Assembly (NCBI RefSeq): GCF_028288185.1
Contig: NZ_JAQBOF010000027.1
Coordinates: 1 to 64,000, forward strand
DNA length: 64,000 bases
From: Mucilaginibacter sp.
GTDB lineage: Bacteria > Bacteroidota > Bacteroidia > Sphingobacteriales > Sphingobacteriaceae
Direction: 5' to 3'
Below, piece by piece: positions 1-8,570 of this stretch. Below the pieces are notes generated by a model, which had not been told where the DNA came from, did not search any database, and was given only the letters and a program-made list of their open reading frames with translations. Position numbers and translations under genes: made by a program. Positions within the stretch are counted from its first letter, which is position 1; every line of letters begins with the position of its first letter.

Positions 1-614
1 TAACTACCGGGGAGAACAAATTTGGCAAAGCCATCTTTCCACTAATGCCTTGGGATCATATAGGGCAGATGGATAAAGAGGACGTGTATAGCATTATTGC
101 TTATTTGCGTTCAATTCCTTCAATTAAAAAAGACATACCGGCGTCAGAAATTGACTTCCCGGTTAATTTTATCACTAATACAATGCCGCATAAGGCAAAT
201 TTAGGTAAGCTACAATCGGAAAATGATACCATCAAGTATGGCGCTTACCTTGTTAACGCAGCGGCTTGTGTAGATTGTCATAGTAAAAGATATCATGGGG
301 ATATAATCCCTGGGACAGAGTTTGGCGGTGGAATGGAATTTAAACAGCAGGGAGGTGTTGTACATTCTGCAAATATCACACCGGATAAGCTAACCGGTAT
401 TGGATCATGGAGTAAAGAAATATTCATCCAGCGATTTAAAAGCTTTGAAGGGCGAGAAAAGCAAGCAGCTAAACTTAACCCCGGCGATCCGCAAATACCA
501 ATGCCATGGTATTTATATGCAGGAATGAAGGCCAACGATCTTGCAGCAATCTATGCTTATTTGAGAACTGTTAAACCGATCAACAATCAGGTTATTGCGT
601 TTCAAAAGTTTTGA
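1..614 (+). CDS. c-type cytochrome, C-terminal part (5' end outside window)
   Basis: The reading frame is open from base 3 to the stop at 612-614, so the gene begins upstream. A CxxCH haem-binding motif (CVDCH) is visible, followed about 90 residues later by MPWY, whose Met could be the distal haem ligand. The preceding PLMPWDH segment looks like the equivalent Met region of an earlier haem domain, so the full protein is probably a diheme cytochrome c of periplasmic electron transfer. Family known, partner oxidoreductase unknown because it lies outside the window. The ATG at 45 is internal and not the true start. Confidence 0.8.
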   Translation, partial: TTGENKFGKAIFPLMPWDHIGQMDKEDVYSIIAYLRSIPSIKKDIPASEIDFPVNFITNTMPHKANLGKLQSENDTIKYGAYLVNAAACVDCHSKRYHGDIIPGTEFGGGMEFKQQGGVVHSANITPDKLTGIGSWSKEIFIQRFKSFEGREKQAAKLNPGDPQIPMPWYLYAGMKANDLAAIYAYLRTVKPINNQVIAFQKF

Positions 615-727
615 AAGCTTGGGAACGCGCTCTGTAATGTGATTTTCTGCATACAATGAGGGTCTTTATTTTTGTTTAGCCATATAACTTCTGTAATGTA
701 TTTTTTTTCTATGCAAATAAATAACGG

Positions 728-3277
728 CTACAAATCAATATTTAACGTCAATTTAACACCATATTTTGAAACGCCGGGGTGGTCAAGGTAATTGAACCGC
801 CTGATACCATCAACCCGCAATACTTTAAAGATATTGCCAATACCAACGCCTGCTTCGGTATAAGGAATATTCCCTAAGGTATAAGTCCCGGTAGTTCCCG
901 CTACAGGTACCGGGAAATTATATAGGCCGCTGGTCAGCGCCGGATTGTTTTCGGCCCGCAAACCACCATAAAGAGCTTTAAAAGACAAGTACTCACGCCA
1001 CTTTAAACGATCTATCAACGGAATCTTGTTTAAAAAAAAGCCGTTAAAGCTCTGCGTAACGTTTACACCGGCATAATGATCGTTCACAAACTCCAGGTAA
1101 TGCATTTGGTTGTAGGCATCCGGCTCATATACAATGGATTGGTTGGCAGAGCTGATATTTAAAAGCGGATAGGGTACTTTGCCTATGATCATCCCGCCAA
1201 GCAAGGTAACATCTGCAAACCCCAACTGCGATAAGTAAAAGCGTTTCACTACAGTAGCAATGAAAGATTGATAATTGTTTGTGCCGTTTAATACGCCATT
1301 AAGCCCCTGGCTGGCCTGCAATGTAATTACAGGGTATTTATTTTGGATGATATTTCGATCATTGGTGCCCTGGAAAAGCTGTTCATGCGGTGCGTAGCGC
1401 AGCGATAAAGTAACAACGCTTGCTGTTATATGATCTATTACCGTTTGCTGCGGATTATTTAAAGTGTACATTAATGCGCCTGCAGCTTGCTGGTTTAGAT
1501 TATAGAAGCCTATATCAAAAGAAAAATGGTTATCATATTCTTTTACGTAATCCAAATTAAAAACATGCGAGTAAAAATAATATCGGCTTGTTCCGGTCTG
1601 GATCGATGACAGCGGCGTGCGGAAATTCTTACCTGTAAAATTATCTCCCGGCAAGGTAATATCATATTGCTGGCTAAGCTTTAAATAATTGTTAGGGTAA
1701 CGATATTGGGGCGTTTTATTAAATGAGTAATAAACAGTTGCGTTATATTTTAATTGGCGGTCCAGCGTGCCATCAACAAGATAACCTTCTAAATAAATGG
1801 TTTTATTAAATTTGGGTGTGGTGCGCCCGCCTACGCCCAGGCGCAAACCTTCTAATGTGTTATAGGATGCAAATTCGCCTGTATTGAACTGGAAAGGCCC
1901 GATATCAGCAAAGCCACCGTTGAGTGTAGAAGCAATCCAGGTAGCTCTTTTAAAAGACTTCATTTTTTCAAGCCGACTGACGTGACGATAGAAGTCAGTT
2001 TCGCTTTTTAGCAGGGTATCCGGTCGTTGTTTAGCCCAGTAAGCACTATCAGGCTGATTAAAGTTGGGCAAAACCTGTTCGCTTTTGCCCTGGTAAAATA
2101 ACGGGTCAAGCGGCCGGTCAACCAGGTAGTTGGAATAATAGATTGTCCGTTCACCTTTTACCCCGAACCCCTTGTTTTTTAAAATGCCAAAATCTGCTTT
2201 CGCATCGCTTTTAACCAGGAAGTAACGGCCCGAAGCTTGCTTTTGAAAATCCAATATCACTTTCAGGCTGCGCAAAAAATTAATGTTGATCCGGCTGTTC
2301 ACATTTAACTCGCAGGAGGTTACCGCATAGCTGCCGTTAAGCGAAACCAGTAAATGCCCTTCGAAAAGCAGGTCGCCTTTATTCCGGGGTATAAAACTCA
2401 GCTCAACTAAGGTGTCTTTGTCAGACCTGATAGTATCGGTAATAAAAAACTTATAAAAGTCGGGCGAGTGGTCAGCGATGGGGCTTAATAACTGGTTGTT
2501 AATGATAAATATATTGTTTTCATAAATATCAATCTGGTCGCCGTAAAGCCGGTTCAGATAGATGTTGATGCCTGCAGTATCTATGAATTTAACAATATTG
2601 CTTTCTTTTTGAGCTTCTAATAATTTAATAGCCTTGGCAGGTTCTTTACGCAGATACCAACGGTATCGTTTTTCGCTGAGATACACATTTGCAGACAGTT
2701 TTCCTCCGGTGGTATCTAGCATAAACCGATAAGGCCTGAACAAAAAGTTATTCACCAATAGGTGTGGTATATCAAAAAGCGTAAGCCCGATACGCTCATA
2801 CTGATCAAATTGCAGGTAATCTGCGCGCTGCGCACGGTTAGCGTCTTTATGGGCGATGACCCGCCTAATCAACTCAACTGCCGGGTTATCCTTATTATGA
2901 TAGGGTTTAGTGCTTCGGGCGTTAATAGCTACTTCTTTAAGCCGTGTCCGGCTTTTTTCCAGTTTAACTTGTACTTCGTTTGCCGTCCCCGGCTCTATTA
3001 CTCTAATTAGTGACTGATACCCTACGGCGGAGATTACGATGCGTGAAAACGAACCTGAAGCTGATAAAGTAAATTTACCCTCGCTATCCGTGCTGGTGCC
3101 TTTATGGGTATTAGCAAAGGTAATACTTACCATTGGCAGCGGCTGCATTGTCTCAGAATCGGTTATCTTGCCATTAACGGTGGTTTGTTGCGCAAAACAG
3201 CAAGCCGATGTGAGCAAACAAGTGCACCATAACAGGTATCTCCGGCTAAATAATAATAAATGAGTTAACAATTTCAC
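728..3277 (-). CDS. DUF5686 / CarboxypepD_reg-like outer-membrane protein
   Basis: An 849-residue protein with an N-terminal signal peptide (hydrophobic stretch ending near CCFAQQ, residues 1-30). A carboxypeptidase-regulatory-like beta-sandwich follows (about 31-118, with VNGKITDSETMQPLPMVSI). Next comes the DUF5686 region, which opens with the typical PYHNKDNPAVELI near residue 125. The C-terminal half is rich in alternating aromatic/polar strands and ends in LTLNIDL, as expected for an outer-membrane beta-barrel. The family is Bacteroidota-specific, its function is not established, and it is probably a surface transporter or assembly protein. It is transcribed away from kdsA and has no operon partner in the window. 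Confidence 0.85.
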   Translation of the reverse strand: MKLLTHLLLFSRRYLLWCTCLLTSACCFAQQTTVNGKITDSETMQPLPMVSITFANTHKGTSTDSEGKFTLSASGSFSRIVISAVGYQSLIRVIEPGTANEVQVKLEKSRTRLKEVAINARSTKPYHNKDNPAVELIRRVIAHKDANRAQRADYLQFDQYERIGLTLFDIPHLLVNNFLFRPYRFMLDTTGGKLSANVYLSEKRYRWYLRKEPAKAIKLLEAQKESNIVKFIDTAGINIYLNRLYGDQIDIYENNIFIINNQLLSPIADHSPDFYKFFITDTIRSDKDTLVELSFIPRNKGDLLFEGHLLVSLNGSYAVTSCELNVNSRININFLRSLKVILDFQKQASGRYFLVKSDAKADFGILKNKGFGVKGERTIYYSNYLVDRPLDPLFYQGKSEQVLPNFNQPDSAYWAKQRPDTLLKSETDFYRHVSRLEKMKSFKRATWIASTLNGGFADIGPFQFNTGEFASYNTLEGLRLGVGGRTTPKFNKTIYLEGYLVDGTLDRQLKYNATVYYSFNKTPQYRYPNNYLKLSQQYDITLPGDNFTGKNFRTPLSSIQTGTSRYYFYSHVFNLDYVKEYDNHFSFDIGFYNLNQQAAGALMYTLNNPQQTVIDHITASVVTLSLRYAPHEQLFQGTNDRNIIQNKYPVITLQASQGLNGVLNGTNNYQSFIATVVKRFYLSQLGFADVTLLGGMIIGKVPYPLLNISSANQSIVYEPDAYNQMHYLEFVNDHYAGVNVTQSFNGFFLNKIPLIDRLKWREYLSFKALYGGLRAENNPALTSGLYNFPVPVAGTTGTYTLGNIPYTEAGVGIGNIFKVLRVDGIRRFNYLDHPGVSKYGVKLTLNIDL

Positions 3278-3635
3278 AAACCAACAACTATAACGTAATT
3301 ATTAGGCCATACGTTGTATTTAACTCCTAAAATAGGGTTAAATTCTGTTTTAAATTTAAATAATAACAACTACAGATGGGATATCGACCTGCTGCTTGAT
3401 ATATGTTAAAAAAAATGCTACCGGTTTAAGTATAGGTAACTATGTTTTCCAGCCAGAAACAGCAGGTGTTTTTAAATAATATTATTAAACTGATAATCTA
3501 CCGGTTTATTGTGCTAATTGCGTGGATGCAAAATTACATTAAGAAAAAACGGCCTAAAGGCAATAAATGACATTTGATTATCGCCAATAATTTGTGCAAT
3601 TAGTGCCTAACCATAAAATTTCTCATCTTTGTTGC
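3278..3635. other. divergent intergenic region upstream of kdsA
   Basis: AT-rich region between two divergent genes, which should hold both promoters. I see no RNA gene, long inverted repeat or small ORF with support. CATCTTTG at 3624-3631 is one base off the Bacteroidota -7 consensus TAnnTTTG, but it lies only 5 nt before the kdsA ATG, so it may be chance. Confidence 0.4.
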
Positions 3636-4415
3636 ATGGCATTGTTTGAACAAATGCGGCAGAAGCCGTTTTTTATATTGGGCCCATGTGTAATGGAAAA
3701 CCAGGAACTACTTTACACCGTTGCTGATAAAGTAGCCGAATTAGGAGCGAAGTACCCTATACAAGTGATATTTAAATCATCTTTTGATAAAGCTAACCGT
3801 ACCTCTATACACTCGTATCGCGGACCGGGTATTGAAAAAGGCATGGAGATGCTGCAAAAGATCAAAGAAAAATTTAACTTATCTGTTACTACCGATATAC
3901 ATGAACCCTACCAAGCCGCTATTGCTGCCGAAGTGGTTGATCTATTACAAATCCCCGCCTTTTTATGCCGCCAAACAGATCTGTTGGTTGCTGCCGCCGT
4001 TACCGGTAAAATTGTTAATGTTAAAAAAGCACAATTTCTATCGGGTCAGGATATGTTTTATCCGGCTCAAAAAGTTGTAGAGGCTGGTAATAACCAAGTG
4101 ATATTAACCGAACGTGGCAACATGTACGGGTATAATAATTTAGTTGTCGACTTTAGGAATATCTATGATATGAAAGCCTTTGGCTATCCTATTTGTATGG
4201 ATTGTACGCACTCTGTACAACGCCCTGGCGGTGCAGGCGGCAAAACAGGTGGCGACCGTACCTTTGTACCCATGATGGCCCTGGCTGCTAAAGCTTTTGG
4301 TGCCGATGGCTATTTCATGGAAGCACACCCGGACCCGGACAACGCATTAAGTGATGGCCCGAACATGGTTAAGCTGCACGAGTTAGAAGAGGTGATAAAA
4401 CCATTAATCGGATAG
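3636..4415 (+). CDS. kdsA: 3-deoxy-8-phosphooctulonate synthase (KDO 8-P synthase)
   Basis: Condenses phosphoenolpyruvate with arabinose 5-phosphate to Kdo 8-phosphate in the cytosol, the first committed step of Kdo synthesis for the lipopolysaccharide inner core. Family motifs are present in order: FILGPCVMEN, FKSSFDKANRTS, TDIHEP, QIPAFLCRQTD, NVKKAQFLS, RPGGAGGKTGGDR and EAHPDPDNALSDGPNM. Cys18 of GPCVMEN marks the metal-dependent class; metal-independent enzymes such as that of E. coli carry Asn there. A GTG at 3594 would add 14 residues, but ATG 3636 gives the usual family N-terminus and 259 residues. It lies just upstream of a KdsD-type isomerase that makes its substrate. Confidence 0.95.
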   Translation: MALFEQMRQKPFFILGPCVMENQELLYTVADKVAELGAKYPIQVIFKSSFDKANRTSIHSYRGPGIEKGMEMLQKIKEKFNLSVTTDIHEPYQAAIAAEVVDLLQIPAFLCRQTDLLVAAAVTGKIVNVKKAQFLSGQDMFYPAQKVVEAGNNQVILTERGNMYGYNNLVVDFRNIYDMKAFGYPICMDCTHSVQRPGGAGGKTGGDRTFVPMMALAAKAFGADGYFMEAHPDPDNALSDGPNMVKLHELEEVIKPLIG

Positions 4416-4432
4416 GGTAAGTTGTACGTATG

Positions 4433-4485
4433 ACGTAGTACGTTATACATAAATAACAATAAATAAAACGTATAACGTACTACGT
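4433..4485. repeat. 16-bp perfect inverted repeat between kdsA and kdsD
   Basis: ACGTAGTACGTTATAC at 4433-4448 is the exact reverse complement of 4470-4485, with a 21-nt AT-rich loop. Further copies of the word ACGTA or CACGTATA flank it. No T-tract follows, so it is not a classic terminator. It may be an intergenic palindromic repeat or an mRNA processing/attenuation hairpin between two Kdo genes. Confidence 0.75.
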
Positions 4486-4500
4486 AACACGTATAATATA

Positions 4501-5430
4501 ATGAAGGATATTGCCAAGAGAGTTTTTGATGTTGAAATAGAATCGCTGCAACACGTTGCTGGGCTTATTGACGATTCGTTTACAACTGTTGTAAACGCTA
4601 TATTAAATAACACCGGCAAAATTATTGTGATAGGCGTAGGCAAATCCGGCCTTATCGGTAAAAAAATAGCGGCTACATTTTCAAGTACCGGCACGCCAAG
4701 TTTGTTTCTGCACCCTGGTGATGCTTTTCATGGTGATCTGGGTATTATCAGCCCTAATGATGCCATTATACTCATATCTTACTCGGGCGAAACGGATGAG
4801 GTTTTAAAAGTTATTCCGTTTTTAAAATGGAATAAAAGCCTGATCATCAGTATTACAGGTAATCCAAATTCAACCATTGCTAAAAATAGCGACCATCATT
4901 TAAGCATTACTATTACCCGCGAAGCTTGCCCGCTGGCATTGGCACCCACATCGTCAACCACGGCTGCATTGGTTATGGGCGATGCTTTAGCAATAGCGTT
5001 GATGGAATCGCGTAAGTTCCAGGAAGAAGACTTTGCACGTTTCCATCCGGGAGGCAGTTTAGGCCGTAAATTATTAACCCGCATTAAGGACCTGATGCGG
5101 ACTGACAACCTGCCGTTTATACAAATGGATGCTTCGTTTACTGATGTGTTGTTGAGCATGTCTGAAGGTAAATTGGGTATGGTAATGGTTGGCAGCAAAG
5201 ATCATATTCAAGGCATTATTACTGATGGTGACTTACGCAGGGCCTTGCTACGAAACCAGGATATATCAAAACTATCTGTTGCAGCTATGATGACCGCGGA
5301 CCCCATTATTATTGATGGTGATGAGTTTGTAAGCCAGGTAGAAGTGCTAATGATGGAAAAGAAAATAACCAACGTATTAGTAGGCAAAAAGCGTAAGATC
5401 ATTGGAGTTTACCAAATATATACCCAGTAA
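4501..5430 (+). CDS. kdsD: KpsF/GutQ family arabinose-5-phosphate isomerase (SIS + tandem CBS)
   Basis: Interconverts ribulose 5-phosphate and arabinose 5-phosphate, supplying the substrate of KdsA. It is 309 residues long, close to the usual 320. The SIS domain spans about 30-175 (IGVGKSGLIGKK, FHGDLGIISPND, SYSGETDEV, APTSSTTAALVMGDALA). HPGGSLGRKLL leads into two CBS motifs (about 200-305; ITDGDLRRAL and a C-terminal repeat). It sits 85 nt downstream of kdsA in the same orientation, consistent with co-expression across the hairpin. Symbol rests on family and neighbour; kpsF/gutQ paralogues look alike. Confidence 0.9.
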   Translation: MKDIAKRVFDVEIESLQHVAGLIDDSFTTVVNAILNNTGKIIVIGVGKSGLIGKKIAATFSSTGTPSLFLHPGDAFHGDLGIISPNDAIILISYSGETDEVLKVIPFLKWNKSLIISITGNPNSTIAKNSDHHLSITITREACPLALAPTSSTTAALVMGDALAIALMESRKFQEEDFARFHPGGSLGRKLLTRIKDLMRTDNLPFIQMDASFTDVLLSMSEGKLGMVMVGSKDHIQGIITDGDLRRALLRNQDISKLSVAAMMTADPIIIDGDEFVSQVEVLMMEKKITNVLVGKKRKIIGVYQIYTQ

Positions 5431-5436
5431 ATTGCT

Positions 5437-6228
5437 ATGGCTGTTTTTTACGATCAGCTAAACAAGCGGGTAGAGCTGCCATCCGTCCCCAAACGAATAA
5501 TTTCTGTAGTACCATCACAAACCGAGCTGTTGTTCTATTTAGGTTTGGATGTCGAAGTAATCGGCATAACTAAATTCTGCATTCATCCGACAGATAAATT
5601 TAAAACGACCACCAAAGTCGGCGGCACCAAGCAGCTAAACATCCAGCAGATTAAAGAATTAAAACCCGATCTGATCATCGCCAATAAAGAAGAAAACGAC
5701 AAATCACAAATTGAAGAGTTGATACACATTTACCCGGTCTGGATAAGCGACATCAGTAATTTAGATGAAGCGTTGGATATGATAATTAAAGTAGGGGAGT
5801 TGGTCGATCGAAATGACAAGTCAGAGCGCCTTGTTAAAGACATCGTTCAACAGTTTAATCAATTTACCACTCCAAAATTAAATTTAAGCGTAGCGTACTT
5901 TATATGGCGCAAACCCTACATGGTTGCCGGTAAACAAACCTATATTGATAATTTATTAGAACGTTGCGGCTTAGTTACTGTTTCTAAGGATGACCGATAC
6001 CCGGAAGTTACAGAACAAATGCTGATCGATGCTAATCCTGATGTGATATTACTTTCATCAGAGCCATACCCATTCACCCAAAAACATATAGAAGAGTTTC
6101 AATTATTATTGCCGGATGCAAAGGTAATATTGGTAGATGGCGAAATGTTTTCGTGGTATGGCAGCAGGTTATTGCAGGTGCCGACATACTTTAAACAGTT
6201 AATTGAAACTATAACTGCTAAGCAATAA
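5437..6228 (+). CDS. helical-backbone metal receptor / cobalamin-binding-like protein (BtuF family)
   Basis: A 263-residue periplasmic-binding-protein fold of the BtuF/TroA-like type: PKRIISVVPSQTELLFYLG at the N-terminus, VGGTKQLNIQQIKELKPDLIIANKEEN for the first lobe, then a long helix region and the second lobe (NPDVILLSSEPYPF). No signal peptide is visible: the sequence starts MAVFYDQLNKRVELP. Cytosolic forms of this family exist in Bacteroidota. The ATG is 6 nt after the kdsD stop, so the two are probably cotranscribed, although no Kdo-related function is known. Ligand (cobalamin, haem, iron chelate) cannot be told from sequence alone. Confidence 0.8.
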   Translation: MAVFYDQLNKRVELPSVPKRIISVVPSQTELLFYLGLDVEVIGITKFCIHPTDKFKTTTKVGGTKQLNIQQIKELKPDLIIANKEENDKSQIEELIHIYPVWISDISNLDEALDMIIKVGELVDRNDKSERLVKDIVQQFNQFTTPKLNLSVAYFIWRKPYMVAGKQTYIDNLLERCGLVTVSKDDRYPEVTEQMLIDANPDVILLSSEPYPFTQKHIEEFQLLLPDAKVILVDGEMFSWYGSRLLQVPTYFKQLIETITAKQ

Positions 6229-6279
6229 AGGATTTAGCAAAAAAGTGAAATTACAATTTTATATTCTGTCAATTTAATC

Positions 6280-6287
6280 TATCTTTG
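6280..6287 (+). promoter_or_regulatory. candidate -7 promoter box of tRNA-Leu
   Basis: TATCTTTG matches the Bacteroidota -7 consensus TAnnTTTG and lies 21 nt before the first base of the tRNA. I do not see a clear -33 TTG, so the call rests on the -7 box and its position. Confidence 0.5.
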
Positions 6288-6308
6288 CCACTCTAAAAAA
6301 TCCTAACT

Positions 6309-6390
6309 GCGGAAGTGGCGTAATTGGTAGCCGCACCAGACTTAGGATCTGGCGCTTCACGGCGTGGGGGTTCGAGTCCCTTCTTCCGCA
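6309..6390 (+). tRNA. tRNA-Leu (anticodon UAG)
   Basis: An 82-nt class II tRNA. The acceptor stem GCGGAAG (6309-6315) pairs with CTTCCGC (6383-6389), with discriminator A6390 and no encoded CCA. The anticodon stem CCAGA/TCTGG encloses CTTAGGA, giving anticodon TAG, which reads CUN leucine codons. The long variable arm is as expected for tRNA-Leu, and GTTCGAGTC forms the T loop. Confidence 0.95.
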
Positions 6391-6412
6391 CAATTTGAAC
6401 TTTTCAAATTTT

Positions 6413-6446
6413 AATAAGAGCTACTCTAAACAGAGTGGCTCTTATT
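6413..6446 (+). terminator. terminator-like hairpin after tRNA-Leu
   Basis: AATAAGAGCTACTCT (6413-6427) pairs with AGAGTGGCTCTTATT (6432-6446) with a single G-U wobble and a 4-nt AAAC loop. It is placed 23 nt after the tRNA, fitting a transcription end for this single-gene unit; only a short T-rich tail follows. Confidence 0.6.
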
Positions 6447-6488
6447 GCTTGATTACGTGTGTGTTATAATGAGTCTTTCAAATATTGG

Positions 6489-6541
6489 GGTGTTCTAACT
6501 TGATAAGATTTTTCTAATAATTGTAATTATGTTAGAACACC
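6489..6541. promoter_or_regulatory. 11-bp inverted repeat, candidate operator of the chromate genes
   Basis: GGTGTTCTAAC (6489-6499) is exactly inverted as GTTAGAACACC (6531-6541), spaced by 31 bp. It lies just upstream of the TAACTTTG box and the ChrB-AraC gene. A third copy of GTGTTCTAAC sits downstream of chrA (9828-9837). It could be the binding site of the ChrB-AraC protein itself; this is inference. Confidence 0.5.
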
Positions 6542-6572
6542 TAAACAATTCTTTTAAGCCGTCTTGTTCTGT

Positions 6573-6580
6573 TAACTTTG
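6573..6580 (+). promoter_or_regulatory. candidate -7 promoter box of the ChrB-AraC gene
   Basis: TAACTTTG fits TAnnTTTG exactly. It ends 6 nt before ATG 6587, which would give a leaderless or nearly leaderless message. There is no convincing -33 element. Confidence 0.45.
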
Positions 6581-6586
6581 TTCCAC

Positions 6587-7444
6587 ATGAAATGGATCAC
6601 TCGTGAACATCCGAAAATTGACCGAATCGCCTGTCCCTGGCTGATCAAACGGTTTATTGACGTGAATGCCGAAATTATCTACGTACCGTTTGCGGAAGTA
6701 TTGACCAAAGCTAACGAATTAAATGCGACACCATTTGACCTGCCGGGCGTAGAATACACGCATTATAACGACCAGTGCAGCTTTGATTATTTTATTAAAA
6801 AACATCAACTCAAAGACGCGGGGCTTGACCGGGTAGCAGCTATTGTTCGCGGTGCGGATACAGACCGTCACGATTTTGCACCACAGGCTGCGGGGCTGGA
6901 AGCGATCTTTTCGGGACTGGCTTACAATATCAAAGACGACCAGGAATTATTGGATTTAGGTATGACTATTTATGACGGGTTATATAGCTGGGCGAAACAC
7001 CTGCACCAATTAAAGCATACCCAAGCGGGCCCGGTAGAACAAATGTTGCTCGAAGTATATCATAAATATATTAAACAAGGCAAATCCAAAAAAGCACCGG
7101 AATGGGCAAAGGAACTGAAAGAAATGATACAGGATCAGTTGGATACCAATATGACCTTAAGTTTACAGCAAGCATCCACTGAATTGGAGATCAACCCTGC
7201 TTATCTTTCCCGCGAATTTTCCAAATACTTTGATAATCTGTCATTTGGTGATTATATCCGCAAATTGCGCATCGATAAAGCAAAAAATCTGATGGATACA
7301 ACAGGCTATTCCCTGACTGAAATCGCTTATCTTACCGGATTTTCCGACCAAAGCCACTTTACCCGGATATTCAAAAAGCAAACCGGGGAAAATCCGTCTG
7401 TTTATAAAAGAAATAACAGCAAAAGTAAAAAGAATACCAAATAG
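6587..7444 (+). CDS. ChrB-like chromate-resistance domain fused to an AraC-type DNA-binding domain
   Basis: Residues 1 to about 140 match the ChrB C-terminal (chromate resistance exported protein) family: MKWITREHPKIDRIACPWLI, GVEYTHYNDQCSFD and VRGADTDRHDFAPQAAGLEAI. Residues about 180-285 form a double helix-turn-helix of the AraC family (NPAYLSREFSKYF, LTEIAYLTGFSDQSHFTRIFKK, GENPSVYK). ChrB proteins sense chromate and regulate chrA, so this is probably the regulator of the downstream block. TTG 6578 would add three residues, but ATG 6587 begins at the conserved MKWITRE. Basic residues end the protein. The two-domain architecture is unusual compared with stand-alone ChrB. Confidence 0.8.
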   Translation: MKWITREHPKIDRIACPWLIKRFIDVNAEIIYVPFAEVLTKANELNATPFDLPGVEYTHYNDQCSFDYFIKKHQLKDAGLDRVAAIVRGADTDRHDFAPQAAGLEAIFSGLAYNIKDDQELLDLGMTIYDGLYSWAKHLHQLKHTQAGPVEQMLLEVYHKYIKQGKSKKAPEWAKELKEMIQDQLDTNMTLSLQQASTELEINPAYLSREFSKYFDNLSFGDYIRKLRIDKAKNLMDTTGYSLTEIAYLTGFSDQSHFTRIFKKQTGENPSVYKRNNSKSKKNTK

Positions 7445-7507
7445 TTAAATCCATACAATTTAAAGGCGTTTTTAGTAGGTAGTATTGCATTGTTAACAAC
7501 TATCAAC

Positions 7508-8491
7508 ATGGAAACAAAATTCTCCCGCAGGCAGGCATTGCAGGCCACTGCTGTATTAGGCACAGCCCTACTATTACCTGTCAACAAAATTAATGCGGCC
7601 TCATTGCCCTTAACTGCTAAAACCCCTGCTATATCTGCAGATGAAATGGCGGCTATTGATGCTGCTTTAGGTAAAAAAGGCAGCTATAAAGATGCGGAAT
7701 CTGTATATACGACACCGCTGCCAAGGAATGACCTGAAAATGAAGATCAAAGGCGAACCGGTTCCCATTCCTTTTGGCTTTGGCGGTTGGGTATCGTTCAA
7801 AAAGACAGTGGACGGCAAATCTGCGATGGTCATGAGCGATAATGTATTGCTCATGGAAGAAGTAAATCCGTTAATATCTGCCGCACATGCCAACGGCTTA
7901 GAGATAGCCGCTATACATAACCATTTCTTTTATGAAGAACCGCGAATATTTTATATGCACATTCATGGCATGGGGTCGGTTGAGGAATTGGCGAAGAAAT
8001 ATGCCAATACCATCCGCGACAGCAAAATATTCCCGGCAAATCAACCCACGCCGTCTGCACCGCTAACAGTTACAGGCAAAGAAAACTTTGACCTGCCTGC
8101 ATTGGACGCTATTGTAAAATATACAGGGACCGTAAACGGGCCGACCTATAAATACACAATTGGCCGGGCTGACCTGAAAGTAATGGCGATGGGCGTGGAA
8201 ATGACGACCAATATCGGGCTGAACACCTGGGCATCCTTTGCAGGTAAACAGGATGATGCGCATATCGCAGGTGATATTGCGATGCTGCAAAGCGAGGTCA
8301 ACACGGTTATTAAAATCCTGCGGGCACATAACCTGGAAGTAGTAGCGGTGCATAACCATATGCTGGGCGATGAGCCGCACATGATTTTTCTGCATTATTA
8401 TGGCCGTGGCAACGCGGCGACTTTGGCGCAGGGATTTCGGGCTGCTTTAGATGTATTAGGTAAAGCGCCAATGAGCGGCATGAAGATGTAA
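7508..8491 (+). CDS. DUF1259 (LppY/LpqO-like) exported protein
   Basis: A 327-residue protein with a Tat-like signal (SRRQALQATAVLGTALLLP, residues about 6-25) and two repeats of the DUF1259 domain. The repeats are marked by EIAAIHNHFFYEEPRIFYMHIHG near 135-157 and VVAVHNHMLGDEPHMIFLHYYG near the C-terminus. The paired His-x-His motifs suggest metal or ligand binding, but the family has no established activity. In many genomes DUF1259 genes accompany chromate transporters, as here between the ChrB-AraC gene and chrA. ATG 7508 is preferred over TTG 7490 because it places the twin-arginine motif at residues 7-8. Confidence 0.8.
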   Translation: METKFSRRQALQATAVLGTALLLPVNKINAASLPLTAKTPAISADEMAAIDAALGKKGSYKDAESVYTTPLPRNDLKMKIKGEPVPIPFGFGGWVSFKKTVDGKSAMVMSDNVLLMEEVNPLISAAHANGLEIAAIHNHFFYEEPRIFYMHIHGMGSVEELAKKYANTIRDSKIFPANQPTPSAPLTVTGKENFDLPALDAIVKYTGTVNGPTYKYTIGRADLKVMAMGVEMTTNIGLNTWASFAGKQDDAHIAGDIAMLQSEVNTVIKILRAHNLEVVAVHNHMLGDEPHMIFLHYYGRGNAATLAQGFRAALDVLGKAPMSGMKM

Positions 8492-8570
8492 CCCCCGCTT
8501 ATACTAAATCCTTTAACCTAATTCCTAAACGGCTGAAATAGCCACATGGAATACTTATATCCCACAATTA

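Noticed and set aside
3594..3635. Upstream GTG start for kdsA
   Set aside because: It adds residues not seen in the family; ATG 3636 gives the normal N-terminus.
4433..4485. Rho-independent terminator after kdsA
   Set aside because: No T-tract follows the stem and the next gene in the pathway lies just downstream.
6309..6390. tRNA-Leu as attachment site for the chromate block
   Set aside because: No second copy of the tRNA 3' end lies downstream, and no integrase is near. The short GTGTTCTAAC word is better explained as an operator.
8063..8395. Minus-strand ORF opposite the DUF1259 gene
   Set aside because: Mirrors codon bias of the real gene and has no motif or start context.
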